Below, in pieces: positions 19,700-32,916 of a stretch of DNA of 64,000 nt (its first letter is position 1; each line of letters opens with the position of its first letter). The DNA is from Acipenser ruthenus (lineage: Eukaryota; Chordata; Actinopteri; Acipenseriformes; Acipenseridae): NCBI RefSeq assembly GCF_902713425.1, contig NC_081209.1, positions 8,256,897-8,320,896 of the forward strand, read 5' to 3'. A program made the translations under genes and the position numbers. Below the pieces are notes generated by a model. The model saw only the letters and a program-made list of their open reading frames with translations, searched no databases and was not told the DNA's origin.

Positions 19700-20479
19700 G
19701 CAGGGGTAGACCTGGGAGGTGGACCTGGGAGGTGGATGGGTTGTCAGCTGTCAAATGCCCCCGCTAACGACCCCTGGAGCGCAAGGCGTTATCCTCATCT
19801 GCAGACAACCGTTTAACAGCATGCCATAACAATGACTTTCAAACAAGGCATCAACAACACTATTAAACATATTGCATTTTACGCGTATTTTATACAACAA
19901 TCGCAAAAACCACACTGTGACAGAAATAAACTTTTCCTGCTTTCGAAGCGACAGTCTGCAATTATATTTGAATAATCCCGTTTTTTTTCGGCAAATATGG
20001 TGCAGACGCAATTAAATACTTGGTTAGGATACAGACCCAGCACATTCCCCTTGGAGATGTAGTCGCGCATCGCAAGCCAATATACGCAATGTTGTATTGT
20101 GTATATTGCCTATAACCATTGTTGCTTGTTCAAATTAATTTACCAAACACTGTGTGGCGTTGCTGCTCCTAAAACATGTAGTGGAACATTTTCTTTTCAA
20201 ACAGCACCATGCCCACTCCAAAACAAAAGTTGTATACCAAGTTCATGGACATCTAATATTAATTACAGGAATGCCTTTTCTGTCAAGGTTGAACCAACGA
20301 AAACGGAACTGCTCCCTGGCCCTGAGCAACGACGGACCCTGAATCATACTAAAGTGGCACATGACGAAATGAATCGGAGCGGTCCATTTTTAATAGTTCA
20401 AGCACTACTCTTCAAATTCTGCCAAACCAGCAGCGCTCAGTTTGTTGTTGGGTACGTTGTTTGCTTCCTGACCCACGCA

Positions 20480-20570
20480 GGCTCTGTGGCGCAATGGATA
20501 GCGCGTTGGACTTCTAGTCAAACACTGAGGTGTGATTCAAAGGTTGTGGGTTCGAGTCCCACCAGAGTCG
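20480..20570 (+). tRNA. tRNA-Arg-TCT: tRNA-Arg(TCT) with intron
   Basis: Unit 6; intron 20517-20534. Confidence 0.97.
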
Positions 20571-20674
20571 TTGTTTTAGGCTAGCTGTAGGACTTCAAAT
20601 ATTAGGTGTGTAAAACCAGAGCCTGCGCATCCATTTCGTTCTTTTTCTAAGTCAACTCTAAAGACAAACAGTAC

Positions 20675-20743
20675 GGTTCACCGGCACTTGATCTCGGATC
20701 ACTGGATTCAAAAACCAGAGTGCTAACCATTCACCATGCAACC
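20675..20743 (-). pseudogene. tRNA-Gln-derived pseudogene, type A
   Basis: Unit 6. Confidence 0.85.
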
Positions 20744-21009
20744 TCCCATACTGGGCCACCATGCAGGGACCCACTCAACATTTCGCTTTTGTGGAAAAGG
20801 TTTCTCATATTTCATAATCGCTTAAACTATCCGGTGTTGCAAGTGCTGAAACCACACCTGACGCTGCAGGTTTCTTGCTATTGTTTAAACCGCATGCGCA
20901 CTGGCATATAATCGCGCACCGTAGGACTGGGTTGACAGCTTCTACACCCGCACTGTGAACAGATCCTCCGTGTTTCATCCAGTTTGATACTGTGGAGCAA
21001 CTCAGACAG

Positions 21010-21091
21010 GACGAGGTGACCGAGTGGTTGAGCAGATGGACTGCTAATCCGTTGTGCTCTGCACGCGTGGGTTCGAATCCTGTCCTCATCG
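21010..21091 (+). tRNA. tRNA-Ser-GCT: tRNA-Ser(GCT), structurally weak
   Basis: Unit 6. Confidence 0.75.
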
Positions 21092-21973
21092 CAAGTTTGA
21101 TTGACTTTTTTCGTTGTCTCTTATCTTTTCACTAAAGTGTTTGTATGTGAGCAGATGATTATATTTGGCTGCGTTTCGGATATCCTCCTCCAGTAACAAC
21201 ATGAGACACAAACGCAGCCTAAACGTTTGTGTTGCATGTGCTACAGTAACAACAGGCACAGTGCCTGCAATCCTATTTGAATAATCCCGTTTTTTTTCGG
21301 CAAATATGATGCAGATGCGAGTAAATAATTGGGTACGATACAGATGAAGCACATTCCTATTGGAGATATAGTTGCGCATCGAAAGAGGCGATGACGATAC
21401 ACGGCTGAAAAAGCATTTGTTTCCCGGTTCTTTCAAACACGCAGCCCTACGCGTGTGAGGCACCTATACATGATTTCCCCTCAAGTATGCAGCACTTACG
21501 ATACATGCAAGCAAACATTGTTTTCAGTGTTTCGAAATGAGTTCATGTTGAAACGTCTTACCGTTTTTAGCTTAAATCGTTGGTGACATGATTACATTCT
21601 GACGTAAACCTGCGCACGGCTTTAAACACGTACACGCTGTTTTTTCTGTTTATGGCTGGTGGCGTATAAATAAAAAGAATGGTAAAAGGCTAATGTGTCA
21701 GACTTTAGGTGAATATAAGTTTTTTAATACTAACTGAGCCACGACAAAAGGGCCCCCCTCGCTGCCCTGGGCCCTATGCAATTGCTTGGGCTGCGTGTGC
21801 CTAAACCCGCTACTGTCTATTCGTAATTGTTCAAATACAAGTAATACTATCTCCAGTTTAGATTGTGCCGGACCATGAGACTCTCATTTTCTAAATCTTC
21901 TGTATTCGATTCGACTGGGTATGGATTTTAACGTATTACATGTTAATGTATTAAATTATCTGTTTTGCACTGA

Positions 21974-22046
21974 GCCCGGATAGCTCAGTCGGTAGAGCAT
22001 CAGACTTTTAATCTGAGGGTCCAGGGTTCAAGTCCCTGTTCGGGCG
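21974..22046 (+). tRNA. tRNA-Lys-TTT: tRNA-Lys(TTT)
   Basis: Unit 7; same as 2630-2702. Confidence 0.98.
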
Positions 22047-22245
22047 GAGGATTTTTTAAATAACGTTTTAATAAAACGATAGTTATTGGGCTAAACACAA
22101 TGTTGTATTGTTTATATTGCCTATAACCACTGTTGCTTGTTCAAATTAATTTACCAAACACTGTGTGGCGTTGCTACTCCTAAAACATGTAGTCGAACAT
22201 CTTCTTTTCAAGCAACACCATGCCACAAAAAAAATAGTAAAACTC

Positions 22246-22317
22246 AGGTCCCACCGAGATTTGAACTCGGATCGCTGGATTCAGAGTCCAGAGTGCTAAC
22301 CATTACACCATGGAACC
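22246..22317 (-). tRNA. tRNA-Gln-CTG: tRNA-Gln(CTG)
   Basis: Unit 7, first Gln; three minisatellite copies follow. Confidence 0.97.
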
Positions 22318-23110
22318 GCAGGGGCAGACCTGGGAGGTGGACCTGGGAGGTGGACCTGGGAGGTGGATGGGTTGTCAGCTGTCAAATGCCCCCGCTGACG
22401 ACCCCTGGAGCGCAAGGCGTTATCCTCATCTGCAGACAACCGTTTAACAGCATGCCATAACAATGACTTTCAAACAAGGCATCAACAACACTATTAAACA
22501 TATTGCATTTTACGCGTATTTTATACAACAATCGCAAAAACCACACTGTGACAGAAATAAACTTTTCCTGCTTTCGAAGCGACAGTCTGCAATTATATTT
22601 GAATAATCCCGTTTTTTTTCGGCAAATATGGTGCAGACGCAAGTAAATACTTGGTTAGGATACAGACCCAGCACATTCCCCTTGGAGATGTAGTCGCGCA
22701 TCGCAAGCCAATATACGCAATGTTGTATTGTGTATATTGCCTATAACCATTGTTGCTTGTTCAAATTAATTTACCAAACACTGTGTGGCGTTGCTGCTCC
22801 TAAAACATGTAGTGGAACATTTTCTTTTCAAACAGCACCATGCCCACTCCAAAACAAAAGTTGTATACCAAGTTCATGGACATCTAATATTAATTACAGG
22901 AATGCCTTTTCTGTCAAGGTTGAACCAACGAAAACGGAACTGCTCCCTGGCCCTGAGCAACGACAGACCCTGAATCATACTAAAGTGGCACATGACGAAA
23001 TGAATCGGAGCGGTCCATTTTTAATAGTTCAAGCACTACTCTTCAAATTCTGCCAAACCAGCAGCGCTCAGTTTGTTGTTGGGTACGTTGTTTGCTTCCT
23101 GACCCACGCA

Positions 23111-23201
23111 GGCTCTGTGGCGCAATGGATAGCGCGTTGGACTTCTAGTCAAACACTGAGGTGTGATTCAAAGGTTGTGGGTTCGAGTCCCACCAGAGTC
23201 G
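23111..23201 (+). tRNA. tRNA-Arg-TCT: tRNA-Arg(TCT) with intron
   Basis: Unit 7, first Arg; intron 23148-23165. Confidence 0.97.
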
Positions 23202-23305
23202 TTGTTTTAGGCTAGCTGTAGGACTTCAAATATTAGGTGTGTAAAACCAGAGCCTGCGCATCCATTTCGTTCTTTTTCTAAGTCAACTCTAAAGACAAAC
23301 AGTAC

Positions 23306-23374
23306 GGTTCACCGGCACTTGATCTCGGATCACTGGATTCAAAAACCAGAGTGCTAACCATTCACCATGCAACC
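23306..23374 (-). pseudogene. tRNA-Gln-derived pseudogene, type A
   Basis: Unit 7, first copy. Confidence 0.85.
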
Positions 23375-23640
23375 TCCCATATTGGGCCACCATGCAGGGA
23401 CCCACTCAACATTTCGCTTTTGTGGAAAAGGTTTCTCATATTTCATAATCGCTTAAACTATCCGGTGTTGCAAGTGCTGAAACCACACCTGACGCTGCAG
23501 GTTTCTTGCTATTGTTTAAACCGCATGCGCACTGGCATATAATCGCGCACCGTAGGACTGGGTTGACAGCTTCTACACCCGCACTGTGAACAGATCCTCC
23601 GTGTTTCATCCAGTTTGATACTGTGGAGCAGCTCAGACAG

Positions 23641-23722
23641 GACGAGGTGACCGAGTGGTTGAGCAGATGGACTGCTAATCCGTTGTGCTCTGCACGCGTG
23701 GGTTCGAATCCTGTCCTCATCG
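23641..23722 (+). tRNA. tRNA-Ser-GCT: tRNA-Ser(GCT), structurally weak
   Basis: Unit 7, before the type B block. Confidence 0.75.
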
Positions 23723-24554
23723 CAAGTTTGATTGACTTTTTTCGTTGTCTCTTATCTTTTCACTAAAGTGTTTGTATGTGAGCAGATGATTATATTTGGC
23801 TGCGTTTCGGATATCCTCCTCCAGTAACAACATGAGACACAAACGCAGCCTAAACGTTTGTGTTGCATGTGCTACAGTAACAACAGGCACAGTGCCTGCA
23901 ATCCTATTTGAATAATCCCGTTTTTTTCGGCAAATATGATGCAGATGCAAGTAAATAATTGGGAACAATCGCAAAAACCACACTTTGACAGAAATAAACT
24001 TTTCCTGCTTTCGAAGCGACAGTCTGCAATTATATTTGAATAATCCCGTTTTTTTCGGCAAATATGGTGCAGACGCAAGTAAATACTTGGTTAGGATACA
24101 GACCCAGCACATTCCCCTTGGAGATGTAGTCGCGCATCGCAAGCCAATATACGCAATGTTGTATTGTGTATATTGCCTATAACCATTGTTGCTTGTTCAA
24201 ATTAATTTACCAAACACTGTGTGGCGTTGCTACTCCTAAAACATGTAGTCGAACATCTTCTTTTCAAGCAACACCATGCCCACTCCAAAACAAAAGTTAT
24301 ATACCAAGTTCATGGACATCTAATATCAATTACAGGAATGCCTTTGCTGTCAAGATTGAACCAATGAAAACGGAACTGCCCCCAGGCCCTGAGGAACGAT
24401 GGACCCTGAATCATACTAAAGTGGCACATGACGAAATTAATCGCAGCGGTCCATTTTTAATAGTTCAAGCACTAGAGATCCTCTCTTCAAATTCTGCCAA
24501 ACCAGCAGCGCTCAGTTTGTTGTTGGGTATGTTGCTCGCTTCCTGACCCACGCA

Positions 24555-24645
24555 GGCTCTGTGGCGCAATGGATAGCGCGTTGGACTTCTAGTCAAACAC
24601 TGAGGTGTGATTCAAAGGTTGTGGGTTCGAGTCCCACCAGAGTCG
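24555..24645 (+). tRNA. tRNA-Arg-TCT: tRNA-Arg(TCT) with intron
   Basis: Unit 7, type B block; intron 24592-24609. Confidence 0.97.
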
Positions 24646-24750
24646 TTGTTTTAGGCTAGCTGTAGGACCCTCAAACATTAGATGTGTAAAACCAGAGCCT
24701 GCGCATCCATTTCTTTCTTTTTCTAAGTCAACTCTAAAGATAAACAGTAC

Positions 24751-24820
24751 GGTTCACCGGCACTTGATCTCGGATCACTGGATTCGAAATCCAGAGTGGT
24801 AACCATTACACCATGCAACC
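24751..24820 (-). pseudogene. tRNA-Gln-derived pseudogene, type B (TCG loop)
   Basis: Unit 7; same as 5408-5477. Confidence 0.85.
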
Positions 24821-25086
24821 TCCCATACTGGGCCACCATGCAGGGACCCTCTCAACATTTCGCTTTTGTGGAAAAGGTTTCTAATATTTCATAATCGCTT
24901 GAGCTATCCGGTGCAGCAAGTGCTGAAACCACACCTGACGCTGCAGGTTTCTTGCTATTGTTTAAACCGCATGCACACTGGCATATAATCGCGCACCTTA
25001 GGACAGGGTTGACAGCTTCTACACCCGCACTGTGAACAGATCCTCCGTGTTTCATCCAGTTTGATACTGTGGAGAAGCGCAGACCG

Positions 25087-25140
25087 GACGAGGTGACCGA
25101 GTGGTTAAGCAGATGGACTGCTAATCCATTGTGCTCGTCG
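25087..25140 (+). pseudogene. tRNA-Ser(GCT) with 28-nt internal deletion
   Basis: Unit 7; same deletion as 5744-5797. Confidence 0.9.
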
Positions 25141-25265
25141 CAAATTTGATTGACTTCTTTCCTTGTCTCTTATCTTTTCACAAAAGTGTTTGTGTGTGAG
25201 TACAGGATTATATTTGGCTGCGTTTCGGATATTCCCCTCCAGTAACAACATGAGACAAAAACGCA

Positions 25266-25362
25266 TTAGTCTTTATGAAACCATTTCCTACCTTAGACAT
25301 CGGAACTGCATTTTATTTCAGCTGACCGATTGTAATATGAAATCTGGTAGTTCACTTGATTT
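25266..25362. other. 97-bp segment private to composite units
   Basis: Unit 7 copy of 5923-6019. Confidence 0.75.
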
Positions 25363-25383
25363 AAAAAAAAAATAGTAAAACAC

Positions 25384-25455
25384 AGGTCCCACCGAGATTT
25401 GAACTCGGATCGCTGGATTCAGAGTCCAGAGTGCTAACCATTACACCATGGAACC
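25384..25455 (-). tRNA. tRNA-Gln-CTG: tRNA-Gln(CTG)
   Basis: Unit 7, second Gln; one minisatellite copy follows. Flank reads GGGGCAGACC, where units 2, 4 and 9 have GGGGTAGACC. Confidence 0.97.
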
Positions 25456-26222
25456 GCAGGGGCAGACCTGGGAGGTGGATGGGTTGTCAGCTGTCAAATG
25501 CCCCCGCTGACGACCCCTGGAGCGCAAGGCGTTATCCCCATCTGCAGACAACCGTTTAACAGCATGCCATAACAATGACTTTCAAACAAGGCATCAACAA
25601 CACTATTAAACATATTGCATTTTACGCGTATTTTATACAACAATCGCAAAAACCACACTGTGACAGAAATAAACTTTTCCTGCTTTCGAAGCGACAGTCT
25701 GCAATTATATTTGAATAATCCCGTTTTTTTTCGGCAAATATGGTGCAGACGCAAGTAAATACTTGGTTAGGATACAGACCCAGCACATTCCCCTTGGAGA
25801 TGTAGTCGCGCATCGCAAGCCAATATACGCAATGTTGTATTGTGTATATTGCCTATAACCATTGTTGCTTGTTCAAATTAATTTACCAAACACTGTGTGG
25901 CGTTGCTGCTCCTAAAACATGTAGTGGAACATTTTCTTTTCAAACAGCACCATGCCCACTCCAAAACAAAAGTTGTATACCAAGTTCATGGACATCTAAT
26001 ATTAATTACAGGAATGCCTTTTCTGTCAAGGTTGAACCAACGAAAACGGAACTGCTCCCTGGCCCTGAGCAACGACAGACCCTGAATCATACTAAAGTGG
26101 CACATGACGAAATGAATCGGAGCGGTCCATTTTTAATAGTTCAAGCACTACTCTTCAAATTCTGCCAAACCAGCAGCGCTCAGTTTGTTGTTGGGTACGT
26201 TGTTTGCTTCCTGACCCACGCA

Positions 26223-26313
26223 GGCTCTGTGGCGCAATGGATAGCGCGTTGGACTTCTAGTCAAACACTGAGGTGTGATTCAAAGGTTGTGGGTTCGAGT
26301 CCCACCAGAGTCG
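26223..26313 (+). tRNA. tRNA-Arg-TCT: tRNA-Arg(TCT) with intron
   Basis: Unit 7, third Arg; intron 26260-26277. Confidence 0.97.
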
Positions 26314-26417
26314 TTGTTTTAGGCTAGCTGTAGGACTTCAAATATTAGGTGTGTAAAACCAGAGCCTGCGCATCCATTTCGTTCTTTTTCTAAGTCAACT
26401 CTAAAGACAAACAGTAC

Positions 26418-26486
26418 GGTTCACCGGCACTTGATCTCGGATCACTGGATTCAAAAACCAGAGTGCTAACCATTCACCATGCAACC
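26418..26486 (-). pseudogene. tRNA-Gln-derived pseudogene, type A
   Basis: Unit 7, last copy. Confidence 0.85.
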
Positions 26487-26752
26487 TCCCATACTGGGCC
26501 ACCATGCAGGGACCCACTCAACATTTCGCTTTTGTGGAAAAGGTTTCTCATATTTCATAATCGCTTAAACTATCCGGTGTTGCAAGTGCTGAAACCACAC
26601 CTGACGCTGCAGGTTTCTTGCTATTGTTTAAACCGCATGCGCACTGGCATATAATCGCGCACCGTAGGACTGGGTTGACAGCTTCTACACCCGCACTGTG
26701 AACAGATCCTCCGTGTTTCATCCAGTTTGATACTGTGGAGCAACTCAGACAG

Positions 26753-26834
26753 GACGAGGTGACCGAGTGGTTGAGCAGATGGACTGCTAATCCGTTGTGC
26801 TCTGCACGCGTGGGTTCGAATCCTGTCCTCATCG
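26753..26834 (+). tRNA. tRNA-Ser-GCT: tRNA-Ser(GCT), structurally weak
   Basis: Unit 7, last Ser. Confidence 0.75.
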
Positions 26835-27716
26835 CAAGTTTGATTGACTTTTTTCGTTGTCTCTTATCTTTTCACTAAAGTGTTTGTATGTGAGCAGATG
26901 ATTATATTTGGCTGCGTTTCGGATATCCTCCTCCAGTAACAACATGAGACACAAACGCAGCCTAAACGTTTGTGTTGCATGTGCTACAGTAACAACAGGC
27001 ACAGTGCCTGCAATCCTATTTGAATAATCCCGTTTTTTTTCGGCAAATATGATGCAGATGCGAGTAAATAATTGGGTACGATACAGATGAAGCACATTCC
27101 TATTGGAGATATAGTTGCGCATCGAAAGAGGCGATGACGATACACGGCTGAAAAAGCATTTGTTTCCCGGTTCTTTCAAACACGCAGCCCTACGCGTGTG
27201 AGGCACCTATACATGATTTCCCCTCAAGTATGCAGCACTTACGATACATGCAAGCAAACATTGTTTTCAGTGTTTCGAAATGAGTTCATGTTGAAACGTC
27301 TTACCGTTTTTAGCTTAAATCGTTGGTGACATGATTACATTCTGACGTAAACCTGCGCACGGCTTTAAACACGTACACGCTGTTTTTTCTGTTTATGGCT
27401 GGTGGCGTATAAATAAAAAGAATGGTAAAAGGCTAATGTGTCAGACTTTAGGTGAATATAAGTTTTTTAATACTAACTGAGCCACGACAAAAGGGCCCCC
27501 CTCGCTGCCCTGGGCCCTATGCAATTGCTTGGGCTGCGTGTGCCTAAACCCGCTACTGTCTATTCGTAATTGTTCAAATACAAGTAATACTATCTCCAGT
27601 TTAGATTGTGCCGGACCATGAGACTCTCATTTTCTAAATCTTCTGTATTCGATTCGACTGGGTATGGATTTTAACGTATTACATGTTAATGTATTAAATT
27701 ATCTGTTTTGCACTGA

Positions 27717-27789
27717 GCCCGGATAGCTCAGTCGGTAGAGCATCAGACTTTTAATCTGAGGGTCCAGGGTTCAAGTCCCTGTTCGGGCG
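27717..27789 (+). tRNA. tRNA-Lys-TTT: tRNA-Lys(TTT)
   Basis: Unit 8; same as 2630-2702. Confidence 0.98.
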
Positions 27790-27988
27790 GAGGATTTTTT
27801 AAATAACGTTTTAATAAAACGATAGTTATTGGGCTAAACACAATGTTGTATTGTTTATATTGCCTATAACCACTGTTGCTTGTTCAAATTAATTTACCAA
27901 ACACTGTGTGGCGTTGCTACTCCTAAAACATGTAGTCGAACATCTTCTTTTCAAGCAACACCATGCCACAAAAAAAATAGTAAAACTC

Positions 27989-28060
27989 AGGTCCCACCGA
28001 GATTTGAACTCGGATCGCTGGATTCAGAGTCCAGAGTGCTAACCATTACACCATGGAACC
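27989..28060 (-). tRNA. tRNA-Gln-CTG: tRNA-Gln(CTG)
   Basis: Unit 8; same as 271-342. Confidence 0.97.
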
Positions 28061-28840
28061 GCAGGGGCAGACCTGGGAGGTGGACCTGGGAGGTGGATGG
28101 GTTGTCAGCTGTCAAATGCCCCCGCTGACGACCCCTGGAGCGCAAGGCGTTATCCTCATCTGCAGACAACCGTTTAACAGCATGCCATAACAATGACTTT
28201 CAAACAAGGCATCAACAACACTATTAAACATATTGCATTTTACGCGTATTTTATACAACAATCGCAAAAACCACACTGTGACAGAAATAAACTTTTCCTG
28301 CTTTCGAAGCGACAGTCTGCAATTATATTTGAATAATCCCGTTTTTTTTCGGCAAATATGGTGCAGACGCAAGTAAATACTTGGTTAGGATACAGACCCA
28401 GCACATTCCCCTTGGAGATGTAGTCGCGCATCGCAAGCCAATATACGCAATGTTGTATTGTGTATATTGCCTATAACCATTGTTGCTTGTTCAAATTAAT
28501 TTACCAAACACTGTGTGGCGTTGCTGCTCCTAAAACATGTAGTGGAACATTTTCTTTTCAAACAGCACCATGCCCACTCCAAAACAAAAGTTGTATACCA
28601 AGTTCATGGACATCTAATATTAATTACAGGAATGCCTTTTCTGTCAAGGTTGAACCAACGAAAACGGAACTGCTCCCTGGCCCTGAGCAACGACAGACCC
28701 TGAATCATACTAAAGTGGCACATGACGAAATGAATCGGAGCGGTCCATTTTTAATAGTTCAAGCACTACTCTTCAAATTCTGCCAAACCAGCAGCGCTCA
28801 GTTTGTTGTTGGGTACGTTGTTTGCTTCCTGACCCACGCA

Positions 28841-28931
28841 GGCTCTGTGGCGCAATGGATAGCGCGTTGGACTTCTAGTCAAACACTGAGGTGTGATTCA
28901 AAGGTTGTGGGTTCGAGTCCCACCAGAGTCG
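28841..28931 (+). tRNA. tRNA-Arg-TCT: tRNA-Arg(TCT) with intron
   Basis: Unit 8; intron 28878-28895. Confidence 0.97.
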
Positions 28932-29035
28932 TTGTTTTAGGCTAGCTGTAGGACTTCAAATATTAGGTGTGTAAAACCAGAGCCTGCGCATCCATTTCGT
29001 TCTTTTTCTAAGTCAACTCTAAAGACAAACAGTAC

Positions 29036-29104
29036 GGTTCACCGGCACTTGATCTCGGATCACTGGATTCAAAAACCAGAGTGCTAACCATTCACCATGC
29101 AACC
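29036..29104 (-). pseudogene. tRNA-Gln-derived pseudogene, type A
   Basis: Unit 8. Confidence 0.85.
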
Positions 29105-29370
29105 TCCCATATTGGGCCACCATGCAGGGACCCACTCAACATTTCGCTTTTGTGGAAAAGGTTTCTCATATTTCATAATCGCTTAAACTATCCGGTGTTG
29201 CAAGTGCTGAAACCACACCTGACGCTGCAGGTTTCTTGCTATTGTTTAAACCGCATGCGCACTGGCATATAATCGCGCACCGTAGGACTGGGTTGACAGC
29301 TTCTACACCCGCACTGTGAACAGATCCTCCGTGTTTCATCCAGTTTGATACTGTGGAGCAGCTCAGACAG

Positions 29371-29452
29371 GACGAGGTGACCGAGTGGTTGAGCAGATGG
29401 ACTGCTAATCCGTTGTGCTCTGCACGCGTGGGTTCGAATCCTGTCCTCATCG
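29371..29452 (+). tRNA. tRNA-Ser-GCT: tRNA-Ser(GCT), structurally weak
   Basis: Unit 8. Confidence 0.75.
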
Positions 29453-30334
29453 CAAGTTTGATTGACTTTTTTCGTTGTCTCTTATCTTTTCACTAAAGTG
29501 TTTGTATGTGAGCAGATGATTATATTTGGCTGCGTTTCGGATATCCTCCTCCAGTAACAACATGAGACACAAACGCAGCCTAAACGTTTGTGTTGCATGT
29601 GCTACAGTAACAACAGGCACAGTGCCTGCAATCCTATTTGAATAATCCCGTTTTTTTTCGGCAAATATGATGCAGATGCAAGTAAATAATTGGGTACGAT
29701 ACAGATGAAGCACATTCCTATTGGAGATATAGTTGCGCATCGAAAGAGGCGATGACGATACACGGCTGAAAAAGCATTTGTTTCCCGGTTCTTTCAAACA
29801 CGCAGCCCTACGCGTGTGAGGCACCTATACATGATTTCCCCTCAAGTATGCAGCACTTACGATACATGCAAGCAAACATTGTTTTCAGTGTTTCGAAATG
29901 AGTTCATGTTGAAACGTCTTACCGTTTTTAGCTTAAATCGTTGGTGACATGATTACATTCTGACGTAAACCTGCGCACGGCTTTAAACACGTACACGCTG
30001 TTTTTTCTGTTTATGGCTGGTGGCGTATAAATAAAAAGAATGGTAAAAGGCTAATGTGTCAGACTTTAGGTGAATATAAGTTTTTTAATACTAACTGAGC
30101 CACGACAAAAGGGCCCCCCTCGCTGCCCTGGGCCCTATGCAATTGCTTGGGCTGCGTGTGCCTAAACCCGCTACTGTCTATTCGTAATTGTTCAAATACA
30201 AGTAATACTATCTCCAGTTTAGATTGTGCCGGACCATGAGACTCTCATTTTCTAAATCTTCTGTATTCGATTCGACTGGGTATGGATTTTAACGTATTAC
30301 ATGTTAATGTATTAAATTATCTGTTTTGCACTGA

Positions 30335-30407
30335 GCCCGGATAGCTCAGTCGGTAGAGCATCAGACTTTTAATCTGAGGGTCCAGGGTTCAAGTCCCTGT
30401 TCGGGCG
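30335..30407 (+). tRNA. tRNA-Lys-TTT: tRNA-Lys(TTT)
   Basis: Unit 9; same as 2630-2702. Confidence 0.98.
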
Positions 30408-30606
30408 GAGGATTTTTTAAATAACGTTTTAATAAAACGATAGTTATTGGGCTAAACACAATGTTGTATTGTTTATATTGCCTATAACCACTGTTGCTTG
30501 TTCAAATTAATTTACCAAACACTGTGTGGCGTTGCTACTCCTAAAACATGTAGTCGAACATCTTCTTTTCAAGCAACACCATGCCACAAAAAAAATAGTA
30601 AAACTC

Positions 30607-30678
30607 AGGTCCCACCGAGATTTGAACTCGGATCGCTGGATTCAGAGTCCAGAGTGCTAACCATTACACCATGGAACC
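30607..30678 (-). tRNA. tRNA-Gln-CTG: tRNA-Gln(CTG)
   Basis: Unit 9, first Gln; three minisatellite copies follow. Confidence 0.97.
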
Positions 30679-31471
30679 GCAGGGGCAGACCTGGGAGGTG
30701 GACCTGGGAGGTGGACCTGGGAGGTGGATGGGTTGTCAGCTGTCAAATGCCCCCGCTGACGACCCCTGGAGCGCAAGGCGTTATCCTCATCTGCAGACAA
30801 CCGTTTAACAGCATGCCATAACAATGACTTTCAAACAAGGCATCAACAACACTATTAAACATATTGCATTTTACGCGTATTTTATACAACAATCGCAAAA
30901 ACCACACTGTGACAGAAATAAACTTTTCCTGCTTTCGAAGCGACAGTCTGCAATTATATTTGAATAATCCCGTTTTTTTTCGGCAAATATGGTGCAGACG
31001 CAAGTAAATACTTGGTTAGGATACAGACCCAGCACATTCCCCTTGGAGATGTAGTCGCGCATCGCAAGCCAATATACGCAATGTTGTATTGTGTATATTG
31101 CCTATAACCATTGTTGCTTGTTCAAATTAATTTACCAAACACTGTGTGGCGTTGCTGCTCCTAAAACATGTAGTGGAACATTTTCTTTTCAAACAGCACC
31201 ATGCCCACTCCAAAACAAAAGTTGTATACCAAGTTCATGGACATCTAATATTAATTACAGGAATGCCTTTTCTGTCAAGGTTGAACCAACGAAAACGGAA
31301 CTGCTCCCTGGCCCTGAGCAACGACAGACCCTGAATCATACTAAAGTGGCACATGACGAAATGAATCGGAGCGGTCCATTTTTAATAGTTCAAGCACTAC
31401 TCTTCAAATTCTGCCAAACCAGCAGCGCTCAGTTTGTTGTTGGGTACGTTGTTTGCTTCCTGACCCACGCA

Positions 31472-31562
31472 GGCTCTGTGGCGCAATGGATAGCGCGTTG
31501 GACTTCTAGTCAAACACTGAGGTGTGATTCAAAGGTTGTGGGTTCGAGTCCCACCAGAGTCG
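31472..31562 (+). tRNA. tRNA-Arg-TCT: tRNA-Arg(TCT) with intron
   Basis: Unit 9, first Arg; intron 31509-31526. Confidence 0.97.
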
Positions 31563-31666
31563 TTGTTTTAGGCTAGCTGTAGGACTTCAAATATTAGGTG
31601 TGTAAAACCAGAGCCTGCGCATCCATTTCGTTCTTTTTCTAAGTCAACTCTAAAGACAAACAGTAC

Positions 31667-31735
31667 GGTTCACCGGCACTTGATCTCGGATCACTGGATT
31701 CAAAAACCAGAGTGCTAACCATTCACCATGCAACC
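31667..31735 (-). pseudogene. tRNA-Gln-derived pseudogene, type A
   Basis: Unit 9, first copy. Confidence 0.85.
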
Positions 31736-32001
31736 TCCCATACTGGGCCACCATGCAGGGACCCACTCAACATTTCGCTTTTGTGGAAAAGGTTTCTCAT
31801 ATTTCATAATCGCTTAAACTATCCGGTGTTGCAAGTGCTGAAACCACACCTGACGCTGCAGGTTTCTTGCTATTGTTTAAACCGCATGCGCACTGGCATA
31901 TAATCGCGCACCGTAGGACTGGGTTGACAGCTTCTACACCCGCACTGTGAACAGATCCTCCGTGTTTCATCCAGTTTGATACTGTGGAGCAGCTCAGACA
32001 G

Positions 32002-32083
32002 GACGAGGTGACCGAGTGGTTGAGCAGATGGACTGCTAATCCGTTGTGCTCTGCACGCGTGGGTTCGAATCCTGTCCTCATCG
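32002..32083 (+). tRNA. tRNA-Ser-GCT: tRNA-Ser(GCT), structurally weak
   Basis: Unit 9, before the type B block. Confidence 0.75.
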
Positions 32084-32916
32084 CAAGTTTGATTGACTTT
32101 TTTCGTTGTCTCTTATCTTTTCACTAAAGTGTTTGTATGTGAGCAGATGATTATATTTGGCTGCGTTTCGGATATCCTCCTCCAGTAACAACATGAGACA
32201 CAAACGCAGCCTAAACGTTTGTGTTGCATGTGCTACAGTAACAACAGGCACAGTGCCTGCAATCCTATTTGAATAATCCCGTTTTTTTCGGCAAATATGA
32301 TGCAGATGCAAGTAAATAATTGGGAACAATCGCAAAAACCACACTTTGACAGAAATAAACTTTTCCTGCTTTCGAAGCGACAGTCTGCAATTATATTTGA
32401 ATAATCCCGTTTTTTTTCGGCAAATATGGTGCAGACGCAAGTAAATACTTGGTTAGGATACAGACCCAGCACATTCCCCTTGGAGATGTAGTCGCGCATC
32501 GCAAGCCAATATACGCAATGTTGTATTGTGTATATTGCCTATAACCATTGTTGCTTGTTCAAATTAATTTACCAAACACTGTGTGGCGTTGCTACTCCTA
32601 AAACATGTAGTCGAACATCTTCTTTTCAAGCAACACCATGCCCACTCCAAAACAAAAGTTATATACCAAGTTCATGGACATCTAATATCAATTACAGGAA
32701 TGCCTTTGCTGTCAAGATTGAACCAATGAAAACGGAACTGCCCCCAGGCCCTGAGGAACGATGGACCCTGAATCATACTAAAGTGGCACATGACGAAATT
32801 AATCGCAGCGGTCCATTTTTAATAGTTCAAGCACTAGAGATCCTCTCTTCAAATTCTGCCAAACCAGCAGCGCTCAGTTTGTTGTTGGGTATGTTGCTCG
32901 CTTCCTGACCCACGCA

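Larger units (their letters stand above)
19356..21973. repeat. Array unit 6 (simple, 2618 bp)
   Basis: Carries the CAATTAAATAC marker of units 3 and 10 and a private CGCTAACGAC change near 19765. Confidence 0.97.
21974..27716. repeat. Array unit 7 (composite, 5743 bp)
   Basis: Type B block from 23964, private segment 25266-25362. Shares CCCATATTGG and GAGCAGCTCAG with unit 4. One T is lost from a T8 run near 24055, which accounts for its 5743 bp. Confidence 0.97.
27717..30334. repeat. Array unit 8 (simple, 2618 bp)
   Basis: Carries CCCATATTGG and GAGCAGCTCAG, otherwise typical of the first part of units 4 and 7. This suggests it was patched by exchange with a composite unit. Confidence 0.97.
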